Shown piece after piece: positions 1-8,718 of a stretch of 64,000 nucleotides of DNA. The translations under genes were made by a program, and so were the position numbers. Every line of letters begins with the position of its first letter. Within the stretch, counting starts at the first letter, position 1. The DNA is from Candidatus Thiodiazotropha endolucinida (GTDB lineage: Bacteria; Pseudomonadota; Gammaproteobacteria; Chromatiales; Chromatiaceae), in NCBI RefSeq assembly GCF_001715975.1, contig NZ_MARB01000006.1, positions 124,001-188,000 of the forward strand. The letters run 5' to 3'. Below the pieces are notes generated by a model that was not told the origin of the DNA, ran no database searches, and worked only from the letters and a program-made list of their open reading frames with translations.

Positions 1-59
1 ATGGAACAGCCGCTCAGCAACAGCGTGACAAGGGTGATGATCGAGAACTTCCGGAGCAT
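1..59 (-). CDS. bamD: Outer-membrane assembly lipoprotein BamD, N-terminal fragment
   Basis: Reading the minus strand from an ATG at 59 gives a short lipoprotein signal peptide, MLRKFSIITLVTLLLSGCS, with a lipobox ending LLSGC. The rest lies outside the window. BamD is the essential lipoprotein of the BAM outer-membrane protein assembly machine, and bamD divergent from rluD is a common gammaproteobacterial arrangement. Only the signal peptide is visible, so the name rests on the lipobox plus the divergent rluD. Another lipoprotein is possible. Confidence 0.6.
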   Translation of the reverse strand, partial: MLRKFSIITLVTLLLSGCS

Positions 60-219
60 GGCTAAATCAATACCTAGGGCTTTTTTGATAAACGCTGAAG
101 TATAACGGAACGCGTAAAGGGGTATAACCCGTCTTTGAAGGCTTCATTGAAGTGCGTAGTGTGGTTGAAACGGCTGATTTTGTAAAACTGGCACCTCAAT
201 GGGACAATACTGATCATCT

Positions 220-1191
220 ATGTCGGACGCCAATTTCATTGATAAAGTTCCTCCCCGCTCAGTGGTGATCCCTGAAGAGTATGCAGGCAGCCGGCTCGAT
301 CAGGTGTTGTCCGATCAATTCCCCGAGTTCTCCCGCAGCCGTCTGCAACACTGGATAAAACTGGGCCTGGTGGAGCTGGATGGGCGTCCCTGCAAGGCCA
401 AGCAGCGGATCCGCGGGGGAGAGCTGATCAATCTTCGGCCGATACCGCAGGATGAGGTGGAGGCAGAAGCGCAAGCGATCGAATTCGACCTTGTTTATGA
501 AGATGAGCATCTGCTGGTGATCAATAAGCCCGCCGGATTGGTGATGCACCCTGCGGCGGGTAATCCTGACGGTACCCTGTTGAATGGTTTGTTGAACCAT
601 TACCGGCCCCTGCAACAGATCCCCAGAGCCGGTATCGTTCACCGCCTTGATAAAGAGACCAGCGGTCTACTGGTGGTTGCAAAAACCCTGCAATCGCAGC
701 ATGCGCTGGTCGGGCAGTTACAGGCGCGGAGCGTTAAGAGAGAGTATCTGGCGATCGTGCAGGGGGAAATGATCGCCGGCGGCACAGTCGATGCGCCGAT
801 CGGCAGGCACCCGGTCAACCGCCTGCGCATGACAGTCCACGAGACGGGAAAGCATGCGGTCACACACTATCGAATCGAGCAGCGTTTCCGTGCCCATACG
901 CTGTTGCGGGTCAGATTGGAGACCGGCCGCACCCATCAGATTCGTGTCCATATGCGCCACATCCGCCATCCGCTTCTGGGTGATCCACTGTATGGAGGGC
1001 GGCTTAAGCTGCCATCGGCTATCAACGATGAGCTGGCGGCTGCGATCAAGGGATTCAGGCGTCAGGCGCTGCATGCCACCCGGCTTGAACTGATCCACCC
1101 GGAGACGGGTGAGCAGGTCGCCTGGGAGGCGCCTGTACCTGCCGATATGCAACAAATGATCGATCTCCTTGCCGAGGATGCCGGATTATGA
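220..1191 (+). CDS. rluD: 23S rRNA pseudouridine synthase RluD
   Basis: 323 residues, the usual RluD length. An N-terminal S4 RNA-binding domain (about residues 18-80, SRLDQVLSDQFPEFSRSRL) is followed by the RluA-family catalytic domain with the signature HRLDKETSGLLVVAK, which carries the catalytic Asp, and a later ETGRTHQIRVHM motif. In this family RluD isomerises U1911, U1915 and U1917 in helix 69 of 23S rRNA, which matters for late 50S assembly. The stop overlaps the next gene (pgeF) by 4 bases (ATGA), so the two are probably translationally coupled. The adjacent divergent bamD supports RluD over other RluA-family members. Confidence 0.95.
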   Translation: MSDANFIDKVPPRSVVIPEEYAGSRLDQVLSDQFPEFSRSRLQHWIKLGLVELDGRPCKAKQRIRGGELINLRPIPQDEVEAEAQAIEFDLVYEDEHLLVINKPAGLVMHPAAGNPDGTLLNGLLNHYRPLQQIPRAGIVHRLDKETSGLLVVAKTLQSQHALVGQLQARSVKREYLAIVQGEMIAGGTVDAPIGRHPVNRLRMTVHETGKHAVTHYRIEQRFRAHTLLRVRLETGRTHQIRVHMRHIRHPLLGDPLYGGRLKLPSAINDELAAAIKGFRRQALHATRLELIHPETGEQVAWEAPVPADMQQMIDLLAEDAGL

Positions 1192-1919
1192 TCGATGTGC
1201 TGCAGCCTGCATGGCCCGCACCGTCGAATGTGAAGGCATTGGTTACCACGCGCCAGGGAGGATGCAGTGTCGCGCCTTATGACAGCCTCAATCTGGCCGA
1301 CCATGTGGGCGATGACCCGGCCAGTGTGGCTCGAAACAGAGCGTTGCTGGCACGGGAATGCCGGTTGCCCGATAAGCCGTTTTGGCTCAGTCAGGTGCAT
1401 GGATGTTCAGTGGTCTCCCCAGACAGCGCCAATCCCGGATGCCAGGCCGATGCCGTCTATACCGACCAACCCGGTGTTGTCTGTGCCGTACTCACGGCCG
1501 ATTGCCTGCCGCTCTTGATCGCCGATCGACAGGGTAATGAGGTGTGTGCCGTGCATGCGGGTTGGCGAGGTTTGGCGGCGGGTGTGATCGAAAACGCATT
1601 GCAGCGCTTCCAGAGCCCCATGGAAGAGCTGGTAGTGTGGCTTGGACCCGCCATTGGAGCGGCAGCATTCGAGGTTGGGGATGAGGTTCGCGACCGTTTC
1701 ATCGCCTATCGGCAAGCGTCAGCCCAGTCATTCACTAACAATCGTCCGGGGCACTGGCTGGCCGATATCTATGCATTGGCCCGCATGCGCCTCACCGATG
1801 CCGGGGTGGAGTTCATCACCGGCGGAGAATATTGTACCTTAACCCAGGACAGGCTCTTCTTCTCCTACCGCCGTGACGGAGTGACTGGTCGAATGGCTGC
1901 GATGATTTGGCGCGATTAG
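1188..1919 (+). CDS. pgeF: Peptidoglycan editing factor PgeF (YfiH, multicopper-oxidase-like fold)
   Basis: 243 residues matching the YfiH/PgeF family. Visible signatures are the metal-site segments VHAGWRGLAAGV and CAVLTADCLPLL, and GPAIGAAAFEVG. The family was long annotated as polyphenol oxidase/laccase. In E. coli it corrects misincorporated residues in peptidoglycan precursors, and purine nucleoside activity is described for homologues. The start codon overlaps the rluD stop by 4 bases, the usual rluD-pgeF operon in Gammaproteobacteria. Confidence 0.92.
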   Translation: MIDVLQPAWPAPSNVKALVTTRQGGCSVAPYDSLNLADHVGDDPASVARNRALLARECRLPDKPFWLSQVHGCSVVSPDSANPGCQADAVYTDQPGVVCAVLTADCLPLLIADRQGNEVCAVHAGWRGLAAGVIENALQRFQSPMEELVVWLGPAIGAAAFEVGDEVRDRFIAYRQASAQSFTNNRPGHWLADIYALARMRLTDAGVEFITGGEYCTLTQDRLFFSYRRDGVTGRMAAMIWRD

Positions 1920-2017
1920 ATTACCTGATTCAAAACGGGATCTGTTTCTGGACCAACAACCGGCACTCATTTATCCTGCATGCGGGAGTGTCTCATCATG
2001 AACTTTGAGGAGTGAAA

Positions 2018-2536
2018 ATGAATTGGCTGATGCTGACCCTGGTGGGTGAAGACCAACCGGGAATAGTTGCCCAGGTTACCGACGCGCTCTATCGTGGCGG
2101 ATGTACTCTGGGGGAGAGTTCGATGATTCGTTTGGGTGGTAACTTCTCCATCATGATGATGGTCGATGGGGGGCACGCTGAACAGACCCTGACAAACCTG
2201 ATTGCACCTGTGGCGGATCGGCTGCAACTCAAATTTCATATCGACCCGATACATGGCGGTCTGCATCGGCACCGGGTACCCAATTTCCAGGTCAGGGTCA
2301 ACGGCGCGGATCGCGCCGGTATCGTGGCAAAAGTGACCGGAGCCCTCGCCGAGTGTGGCTTCAATATCCTTGAGCTGGCATCGGATGTGGTAGGTGATTC
2401 GGAGAAGCCTGTCTACATCATGACCATACAGGGCTATGCGGAGGCCGAAATCGAGACACTCGAATCGGCGTTGCAACCCCTTGCGGTGGAGGACATCGAT
2501 GTTCACATATCTTCCGTAGAGACCTTGATCGGTTGA
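2018..2536 (+). CDS. Double ACT-domain protein, GcvR-like
   Basis: 172 residues made of two ACT domains. The first begins NWLMLTLVGEDQPGIVAQVT and the second about residue 88 with VRVNGADRAGIVAKVTGALA. GcvR in E. coli binds GcvA and represses the glycine cleavage operon in response to glycine. No gcv gene is near here, so the regulatory target is inferred only from the family. I chose the ATG at 2018 rather than the GTG at 2012 because GAGGAG (2007-2012) sits at proper ribosome-binding distance from 2018 and overlaps 2012. The stop is 4 bases before def, suggesting co-transcription. Confidence 0.8.
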   Translation: MNWLMLTLVGEDQPGIVAQVTDALYRGGCTLGESSMIRLGGNFSIMMMVDGGHAEQTLTNLIAPVADRLQLKFHIDPIHGGLHRHRVPNFQVRVNGADRAGIVAKVTGALAECGFNILELASDVVGDSEKPVYIMTIQGYAEAEIETLESALQPLAVEDIDVHISSVETLIG

Positions 2537-2540
2537 CCTC

Positions 2541-3059
2541 ATGGCGATATTGGAAATATTGAAGCTGCCGGACCCGAGACTCAAGCAGCTGGCGGATGAG
2601 GTGGTCCGCTTCGATGATGAGCTGCATGGATTCATTGCCGATCTGGAAGAGACGCGCCAGGCGGGACCGGCCGCCGTCGGTATCGCAGCCCCCCAGGTGG
2701 GAAGGTCTCAACGTATCGTTATTTTGGATTGTTCCACCACCAGAAAACCGGTGCCGAACCATGGTTACCTGATTCTGGTAAACCCGGAAATCACCGAATG
2801 GGACGGCTTCGAGCTCGGTCGTGAAGGTTGTCTTTCAGTCCCCGATTATACCGGGAATGTAATTCGTGCGGAGCGAATAAAAGTGCGCTCGCAGGATCCT
2901 CAGGGAGAGGATCACGAATTCGAGATGGAAGGGTTTGAAGCGCGGGCGCTGCAACATGAGGTGGACCATCTCGATGGCATACTCTTTATCGACCGCCTGG
3001 TGAGCCGCCGCACTGACCTGTTTCAACGCAAGGTCTATCAGAAGGGCGGTAAAAAGTGA
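2541..3059 (+). CDS. def: Peptide deformylase
   Basis: 172 residues. Removes the N-formyl group from nascent proteins in the cytoplasm, using a divalent metal. All three motifs are present: GIAAPQ near 47-52 (the first Gly of the usual GxGxAAPQ is Ala45), EGCLSV with metal-ligand Cys97, and HEVDH with His139, Glu140 and His143. It does not sit beside fmt as the housekeeping def often does. Together with the variant first motif, this could mean it is a second deformylase. Enzyme activity is likely because every metal ligand and the catalytic Glu are intact. Confidence 0.93.
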   Translation: MAILEILKLPDPRLKQLADEVVRFDDELHGFIADLEETRQAGPAAVGIAAPQVGRSQRIVILDCSTTRKPVPNHGYLILVNPEITEWDGFELGREGCLSVPDYTGNVIRAERIKVRSQDPQGEDHEFEMEGFEARALQHEVDHLDGILFIDRLVSRRTDLFQRKVYQKGGKK

Positions 3060-3127
3060 GAGGTGGAAGCTCAGCGAGCGGGTGGGATGATTAAATCCCG
3101 GAGCAATCAACGGATCAAGAATGTATT

Positions 3128-3334
3128 GCCGCAAATAGACGCCAATCACCGCAAACCATCGTAAATGATATAACCATGTGTATGGCGAACATGCGATCCT
3201 TTACCTGGTCATCTATTTCAGTCAACCTCCTCGAGCTTATCGAGCGCTGGTGTATGCAAAGCATTTCATTGGACAACTTTTTCTCACGGCAGATAATTTG
3301 ACTTGATTTGCGGTGATTGGCGTCTATTTGCGGC
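3128..3334. repeat. Inverted-repeat element, 28-bp perfect arms (repeat family A, copy 1)
   Basis: Positions 3128-3155 and 3307-3334 are perfect reverse complements over 28 bases, each containing GCCGCAAATAGACGCC. They enclose 151 bases with no convincing gene. The element fills most of the 347-base gap between def and the acyltransferase gene. A related element lies at 5538-5767 and a single decayed half at 49686-49705. No transposase is inside, so this is a non-autonomous (MITE-like) or REP-like element, or a long hairpin. Nothing else was recognised in the gap. Confidence 0.85.
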
Positions 3335-3406
3335 TTGTTTATTTGTGTTTTATTACCTTGGGCAGGGTAAGCACTAACAAAAAGAGAAAGTGAAGCCACT
3401 TCAACA

Positions 3407-4093
3407 GTGAATACATTCATACTGACAATACTGCTGCTTGCCGTGGTCATGACCATAGCCGGATTGAACAGGCGTTGCCGTGAAGCTCAGCGAGCCGAAT
3501 GGGGCGTCGCCTGGTTGAACTGGCTGGATGGGTTCAACCGCCTGTTTTGCCATGTTTATCATCGACTGCCAGAAACTGAATTGCGGTTGCCGCAAACAGA
3601 CGGTGCGATCGTAGTATCCAATCACATCTCCGGGCTCGACCCACTGTTGATGTTGGCGTCCAGCAACCGGCCCCTGCGCTTTCTCATTGCCAGAGAGCAG
3701 TATGAGCGATTTGGCTTGCAGTGGCTGTTCCGCGCGGTGGGTTGTATTCCCGTGGATCGGGAGAACTCACCGGAGAAAGCGATGCGTCAGGCGATCAAGG
3801 CGTTGCGCGACGGCGAGATAGTGGCGCTCTTTCCCCACGGCAAGATCCATCTTGACAGCGATCCGCCACGTAAGATAAAGGCCGGAGCCGCCCGTCTGGC
3901 AGCGTTGACCGGGCTGCCTCTGGTCCCGTTGCGTATCACTGGCGTGAGTGGCCAGGGTGGTGTGATGATGCCGGTTTTCATGCGCGGACATGCGCAGATA
4001 CATCCGCTTCCCGTGATCGAAGCGACCGGTCAATCGCCAGACAGCCTGAATCAGGCGATCCAATGCGCCTTGGATCAAATACCTCAGTGTTGA
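3407..4093 (+). CDS. 1-acyl-glycerol-3-phosphate acyltransferase-like protein (PlsC family)
   Basis: 228 residues with one N-terminal membrane segment (about 2-19). The PlsC/LPLAT motifs follow in order: the catalytic block NHISGLDPL near residue 74 (HxxxxD), GLQWLFRAVGCIPVDRE (block II/III) and FPHGKIH in place of the usual FPEGTRS. The family transfers acyl chains onto lysophosphatidate or other lipids at the inner membrane. The changed third block makes the acceptor uncertain. The GTG at 3407 is the first usable start after the inverted repeat, and no strong ribosome-binding site is seen, so the start is tentative. It lies in the same orientation as ugd downstream. Confidence 0.8.
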   Translation: MNTFILTILLLAVVMTIAGLNRRCREAQRAEWGVAWLNWLDGFNRLFCHVYHRLPETELRLPQTDGAIVVSNHISGLDPLLMLASSNRPLRFLIAREQYERFGLQWLFRAVGCIPVDRENSPEKAMRQAIKALRDGEIVALFPHGKIHLDSDPPRKIKAGAARLAALTGLPLVPLRITGVSGQGGVMMPVFMRGHAQIHPLPVIEATGQSPDSLNQAIQCALDQIPQC

Positions 4094-4167
4094 ATGTCTG
4101 GCCTCCCGATTACTCAGCAAGTATGATTGTGCGTTATTTTTGAGGTGGGTCCTCCCAAGGGTTAACA

Positions 4168-5493
4168 ATGAAAGTTACAGTTTTTGGTTCAGGGTATGTC
4201 GGTTTGGTTACCGGAGCATGTCTGGCAGAGGTCGGAAACGACGTCGTCTGCATGGATGTGGATGAGCGAAAGATAGCGATGCTCAAGCAGGGTGAGATAC
4301 CGATATATGAACCGGGTCTTGAGGCCATGGTGGAACGCAACGCCAAGGCGGGAAGATTGCATTTCACCACCGACGCCGCCGAGGCGGTGGCGCACGGGTT
4401 GTTCCAGTTTATCGCAGTCGGCACGCCACCTGACGAGGACGGCTCGGCGGATCTCCAGTATGTGTTGGCAGTGGCGGCATCGATTGCGGAACACATGGAT
4501 GACTACCGGATCATCGTGGATAAATCCACTGTTCCCGTGGGCACCGCGGATAAGGTGAGAGAACGCGTCAATGAGGCCCTGCGTGCACAGGGTAAACAGG
4601 TGGAATTCGATGTGGTATCCAATCCTGAGTTTCTCAAGGAAGGCGCCGCCCTTGACGATTTCATGAAGCCTGACCGGATTATCATCGGTACCGACAATCC
4701 GAGAACAACCGAGCCCCTACGTGCCCTGTATACCCCCTTCAACAGGAATCATGACCGCTTGATCGCCATGGATATCCGCTCCGCCGAGCTGACCAAATAC
4801 GCCGCCAATGCCATTCTCGCCACCAAGATCAGTTTTATGAACGAACTCTCCAACCTGGCGGAGAGGCTGGGCGCCGATATCGAACAGGTGCGACATGGTA
4901 TCGGCGCGGATTCCCGTATCGGCTATCACTTCATCTATCCGGGGTGCGGCTACGGCGGTTCCTGTTTCCCAAAGGATGTCAATGCGCTGGAGCGCACTGC
5001 CCGGGAAGTGGATTACGATGCCCAACTGTTGACGGCGGTGGAGGCAGTGAACTATCGCCAGAAACGGGTGTTGTTCGATAAGATCAGCCGTCACTATTCG
5101 GGTGAGCTGAAGGGCAAGACCTTTGCCCTCTGGGGACTCTCGTTCAAACCGAACACCGACGATATGCGTGAGGCATCCAGCCGGGTGCTGATCGAGGCGT
5201 TGTGGGATGCCGGGGCGAAGGTTCAGACATTCGATCCGGAAGCGATGGAGGAGTGTCGCCGAATTTATGGTGAACGCGAGGATCTGGTCTACTGCAGCGA
5301 CCAGGAGAGTACACTCAGAGGTGCTGATGCCCTGATAGTGGTAACAGAGTGGCAGGTCTTTCGCAGTCCCGATTTCGAACAGATCAAACTCGCCCTCAGT
5401 GAGCCCGTCATATTCGATGGCCGCAATATCTATGATCCCAAACGTCTCAAAGAGGCCGGTTTCAGCTACTACGCCATCGGCCGGGGTGATTGA
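4168..5493 (+). CDS. ugd: UDP-glucose 6-dehydrogenase
   Basis: 441 residues. Oxidises UDP-glucose to UDP-glucuronate with two NAD+, supplying precursors for capsule, exopolysaccharide or lipid A modification. The N-terminal Rossmann motif is [19 protein letters not shown], the Pro-rich substrate segment is IPIYEPGLE, and the catalytic Cys266 lies in [12 protein letters not shown]. The UDP-binding C-terminal domain follows ([18 protein letters not shown]). Length and motifs are complete. No glycan operon surrounds it. It pairs only with the upstream acyltransferase, and both are bracketed by two related repeat elements. Confidence 0.95.
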   Translation: MKVTVFGSGYVGLVTGACLAEVGNDVVCMDVDERKIAMLKQGEIPIYEPGLEAMVERNAKAGRLHFTTDAAEAVAHGLFQFIAVGTPPDEDGSADLQYVLAVAASIAEHMDDYRIIVDKSTVPVGTADKVRERVNEALRAQGKQVEFDVVSNPEFLKEGAALDDFMKPDRIIIGTDNPRTTEPLRALYTPFNRNHDRLIAMDIRSAELTKYAANAILATKISFMNELSNLAERLGADIEQVRHGIGADSRIGYHFIYPGCGYGGSCFPKDVNALERTAREVDYDAQLLTAVEAVNYRQKRVLFDKISRHYSGELKGKTFALWGLSFKPNTDDMREASSRVLIEALWDAGAKVQTFDPEAMEECRRIYGEREDLVYCSDQESTLRGADALIVVTEWQVFRSPDFEQIKLALSEPVIFDGRNIYDPKRLKEAGFSYYAIGRGD

Positions 5494-5537
5494 TTGCCCC
5501 ACCTGACTCCCTGTTGTCAAGGAAGGTGTTTTTATAA

Positions 5538-5767
5538 GTAAGCCGCAAATAGACGCAAATGATTTAAAAAGACCGCGAATGAGCGCAAATATCTTCTCAT
5601 TTCCACACTTGAGTCATTAAACGGGTTCCCTCACCATCCAGGGGGTGTCGTGAAAGCTGCAGGTTGCTGTCCTATCGATCCATGCAGGGCAGAAAAAACA
5701 CCATAATTGCGCTCATTTGCGTTCATTCGCGGACTTATAATTAAATTTGCGTCTATTCGCGGCTTAC
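5538..5767. repeat. Inverted-repeat element (repeat family A, copy 2)
   Basis: GTAAGCCGCAAATAGACGCAAAT at 5538-5560 pairs with 5745-5767 with one mismatch in 23. A second pair of related units lies inside (5571-5590, ACCGCGAATGAGCGCAAAT type, and about 5707-5733). The outer arms share the CGCAAATAGACGC core with the element at 3128-3334. This occupies the middle of the 474-base gap between ugd and the HD-GYP-like gene, and no gene was seen in that gap. It may act as a long transcript hairpin or be a decayed mobile element. Confidence 0.8.
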
Positions 5768-5967
5768 TTTTTAACGCACGTTACTGCGCTAGAGTGGCAG
5801 GGTGAGGGGAGTAAACAGCTGTGGGTGAGATGAGCGCTGGAGAGGGTTTCATCCGACCTTTCCATGAGGCTCCGTCGCTCTGCTTGAGGTCGCCTGCATG
5901 CAGTAAAGTAAGCGTACTCCCTGTCGCTACTTAATAAGGAACTCCTCACTCCAGGCAAACGGATTCA

Positions 5968-7257
5968 GTGATACATCCCGATCCCTACATCAAGCTGGTC
6001 ACAGAACTTGGCGATCTGCGCCAGGTAACGGCCATTGATGATATACGGAGTGACCGGGGGATTGCTCTGGTGAAGCGGGGTGAATTGGTGGATAGCTCGA
6101 AATATGATCGGTTGGCAGGTCATAAGCTACTGCGACCATTGGACTTTTCGTTGGCTGTGGAGAATAGGGTAACGGCTGAAAAGCTGATGCGCGACGGCAA
6201 GCGGTTACTGCATGATGAACCTGAACTCGAAAAGGCCATAGATCGGCGCTTGATCCAGAGAGATCTGCTGACCCCTCTGGGGACTGTCCCACTGGAGCCA
6301 CAATTGGGATTCAAGTTGACGGTTTGCCGGGAATGCTGCGTTGACCGTTATCATCACATGATGCGTGTCGCATTGATTGCACTGTATGTCGCTTCCCGCT
6401 TGAGATGGCCCGCTGACGACAGGCAGGAGCTGGCGACGGCTGCGCTTTTTCTTGATCTTGGGGAGATGCATCTGGAATCCTCGATCTTTACCAGTCGCCA
6501 GCCTTTGAGCATGGCGCAGCATCAACAGATCTATTCCCATCCCACGATTGCATATCAATTTCTGAAACTGTTCCCAAGCTACCATCCCCGCATCAGCGAG
6601 GCGGTACATCAACATCATGAAAGGCTCGATGGCAGCGGCTATCCCAATGCATTGTCAGGTAATGATGTGACTCCAGCCGCCCGGGTGCTCGGCGCAGCTG
6701 AACTTTTCACGGCGATTCGGCTGGAGCGTCAAAACAGCAGCGGCAGACTCTTCTCCACCGCAGAGGTGTTGAGATTCAATTCCGAACGCTTTGGTAAGGA
6801 TATTATTGTGCCTTTGATCGAAGCGGCAAAACGTATCGATGGGGCAATGGAGAAAGAATCTGCGACAGGTAGCATCAATAAGACAATTCTGCAGGCGAGG
6901 ATGAAGCTCCTGAACGACATATTGCAGGGTGCGGATGCGATCGATGTGAGCGGTAACGACGAAATGGCCATGTTCATCGTACAGCAGTTGAAACGCCTGA
7001 CAGGCATGGCGAAACGATGTGGTTTTGATCTGCGTGCCCCCGCCAAGCTGCTGAACATCATCGGTGACGAAGAGAGGGCGCTCTCGGAACTGGATGCCCT
7101 GGTCAGAGAGATGATCTACCTGGTGCAAAGCACCGCCAGAGAAGCCTTGAGGCGCTGGGTCAAGGATGGAGTGCCCGAACAGGAACAGCAACCACTCACG
7201 AAATGGCTGAGGCATACGGATTTGGCCCTGTATAGTGCAGGTTTACTTTCCCAGTAA
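5968..7257 (+). CDS. Degenerate HD-GYP domain protein
   Basis: 429 residues. The central region (about 125-260) aligns by eye with HD-GYP cyclic-di-GMP phosphodiesterases: HHMMRV at 129, LFLDLGEMH around 162, YSHPTIAYQFL at 189 and HQHHERLDGSGYP at 214-226. Key residues are lost: the HD pair is Leu162-Asp163, the Lys of HDxGK is Glu, and the late metal-binding Asp is Glu in AAELF. The GYP half is intact. Catalysis is therefore doubtful, and a ligand-sensing or scaffold role is more likely (inference). The N-terminal 110 residues and the C-terminal helical region are not recognised. The GTG start at 5968 has no strong ribosome-binding site. Confidence 0.75.
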   Translation: MIHPDPYIKLVTELGDLRQVTAIDDIRSDRGIALVKRGELVDSSKYDRLAGHKLLRPLDFSLAVENRVTAEKLMRDGKRLLHDEPELEKAIDRRLIQRDLLTPLGTVPLEPQLGFKLTVCRECCVDRYHHMMRVALIALYVASRLRWPADDRQELATAALFLDLGEMHLESSIFTSRQPLSMAQHQQIYSHPTIAYQFLKLFPSYHPRISEAVHQHHERLDGSGYPNALSGNDVTPAARVLGAAELFTAIRLERQNSSGRLFSTAEVLRFNSERFGKDIIVPLIEAAKRIDGAMEKESATGSINKTILQARMKLLNDILQGADAIDVSGNDEMAMFIVQQLKRLTGMAKRCGFDLRAPAKLLNIIGDEERALSELDALVREMIYLVQSTAREALRRWVKDGVPEQEQQPLTKWLRHTDLALYSAGLLSQ

Positions 7258-7361
7258 TAGGTCCTGTTCCAATCAGATAATAAGCCGGATTGCTCTCTAT
7301 TTGCTCCCGAACAGCTCAACTATGCTGATGTGAAGTACCGGCTGGTACCCGTTTATAAAGC

Positions 7362-8339
7362 GTGTTTAACTCTGACTTGGATCGTATGGAGTTACAGCGC
7401 GTGTCCCGTATGTCTTTGAAAGATGCATGGTTCCTGTTCCTTGCTCTGATCATCACAGCGGTAATTCTGCTGGGAACCAGACTGCCTGGCGAAAACCGCC
7501 TGATGTACTCACTACAGGACTCCGGCCATTTCCTGATTTTCACACTACTGACGTTGGCAGCGGTCTGGCCATTCAGAAATATGAGCGTTCGGTTTATATG
7601 GCTGGTCATGTTCCTTGTTTTGATGTTTGGTGTCCTGATGGAGGCAGTACAGTCATTCATAGGCCGCGAACCCAGTCTGTATGATCTGTTGATGGATATA
7701 CTGGGTATTGCCGCAGGCGCGATCTTGTACACCGGTTTTGTACGCCACTCTTTCCCGCCCTACCGCGCCGTTGCCATCGTCATAGCGCTTTCTCTGATAG
7801 CGTTATCCCAACCTCTGTATTGGTTCATCGTCTACCAGGTCAGGGCCGATCACTTTCCCCGACTTGTGGAAATGGACAACTATTTCTCGAGGGTTTTGAT
7901 CGAGGGCAGTGGCGGGGGCGATGTGCGCCATGTGGACCTACCTGTGGATTGGCCGCTGCCGACAGAATTAGACATCGACAGTTGCGTGCATGTCTCGCTG
8001 CGTGAGGGTCGCTGGCCTGGTATGGAGATGCAGGAGCCTGCAGCCGATTGGCGTGGTTATGATCACCTTGAATTGCAGATCTATTCCGATCAGTTGGACG
8101 AGCTGCCTCTTACCCTGCGTATCCACGATCAAAGGCACAACAGACAATTTGAGGATCGATACAATCGCAAGCTGTTGATCCAGCCCGGATACAACCATTT
8201 TTTACTGCCGTTGCCTGAAGTCAAGGAAGCGCCCCGCATGCGCATGATGGATATGGCGGCCATCTCGAATGTGATGATATTTGCCACACCAAAACATCTC
8301 GGCAAGGGTTTTTGCCTGTTGTCAGTCGGGCTGCGCTAA
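7362..8339 (+). CDS. VanZ-like membrane protein with a C-terminal extracytoplasmic domain
   Basis: 325 residues. Four membrane segments (about 22-42, 50-68, 74-95, 108-126) form a VanZ-like domain with the typical SGHFLIFTLL and EAVQSFIGREPSLYDLLMDILG features. A fifth segment near 134-155 leads to a roughly 165-residue beta-rich soluble tail (VDLPVDWPLP...HLELQIYSDQ) resembling a carbohydrate-binding-like fold. VanZ itself gives low-level teicoplanin resistance, but most family members have no known role. Starts at 7386 or 7410 are also possible, since the GTG at 7362 lacks a clear ribosome-binding site. Confidence 0.75.
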   Translation: MFNSDLDRMELQRVSRMSLKDAWFLFLALIITAVILLGTRLPGENRLMYSLQDSGHFLIFTLLTLAAVWPFRNMSVRFIWLVMFLVLMFGVLMEAVQSFIGREPSLYDLLMDILGIAAGAILYTGFVRHSFPPYRAVAIVIALSLIALSQPLYWFIVYQVRADHFPRLVEMDNYFSRVLIEGSGGGDVRHVDLPVDWPLPTELDIDSCVHVSLREGRWPGMEMQEPAADWRGYDHLELQIYSDQLDELPLTLRIHDQRHNRQFEDRYNRKLLIQPGYNHFLLPLPEVKEAPRMRMMDMAAISNVMIFATPKHLGKGFCLLSVGLR

Positions 8340-8455
8340 CGGGTGAAGCGCCAGACAATGGGTTTACGCGGTTATATCTTGGCGGTTGAGTTGATACGCG
8401 GATCTCAATGCGACGATTGGCGTGTGCGTCATGGTATAGTGAGAAAATGACCGAT

Positions 8456-8532
8456 TGGTCGGGGTGAGAGGATTTGAACCTCCGGCCCCTGCCTCCCGAA
8501 GACAGTGCTCTACCAGGCTGAGCTACACCCCG
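8456..8532 (-). tRNA. tRNA-Pro (anticodon CGG)
   Basis: The reverse strand folds as a 77-base tRNA starting CGGGGTGTAGCTCAGCCTGG. The anticodon stem-loop is CTGTC-TTCGGGA-GGCAG, giving anticodon CGG. The T-arm is GGAGGTTCAAATCCTC, and a genome-encoded CCA end lies at 8456-8458. The acceptor stem CGGGGTG pairs with CACCCCG. CGG reads the proline codon CCG. The flanking stretch 8340-8718 holds this gene and its promoter and no other gene I can support. Confidence 0.97.
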
Positions 8533-8558
8533 AATGCAAGAACCTCAGCGGAGTCAGG

Positions 8559-8587
8559 AGTCTACAGTAGCTACCTTCAGCAAGCAA
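8559..8587 (-). promoter_or_regulatory. Predicted sigma-70 promoter for tRNA-Pro
   Basis: On the minus strand TTGCTT (8587-8582) and TAGACT (8564-8559) are separated by exactly 17 bases. That places the transcription start about 20 bases before the tRNA 5' end. Both hexamers match the consensus at four of six positions. Confidence 0.5.
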
Positions 8588-8718
8588 CATCAGGACATTC
8601 TCACGATAGGCTGCGCGTCGTGGATTACTGATACGTATTTACCGGAAGTGACGGCTTCGTGCTAACCTTCATGTATGGGGTTAGGCTGTTCTGCACAACA
8701 ATCAGAGGGGGATGTGGT

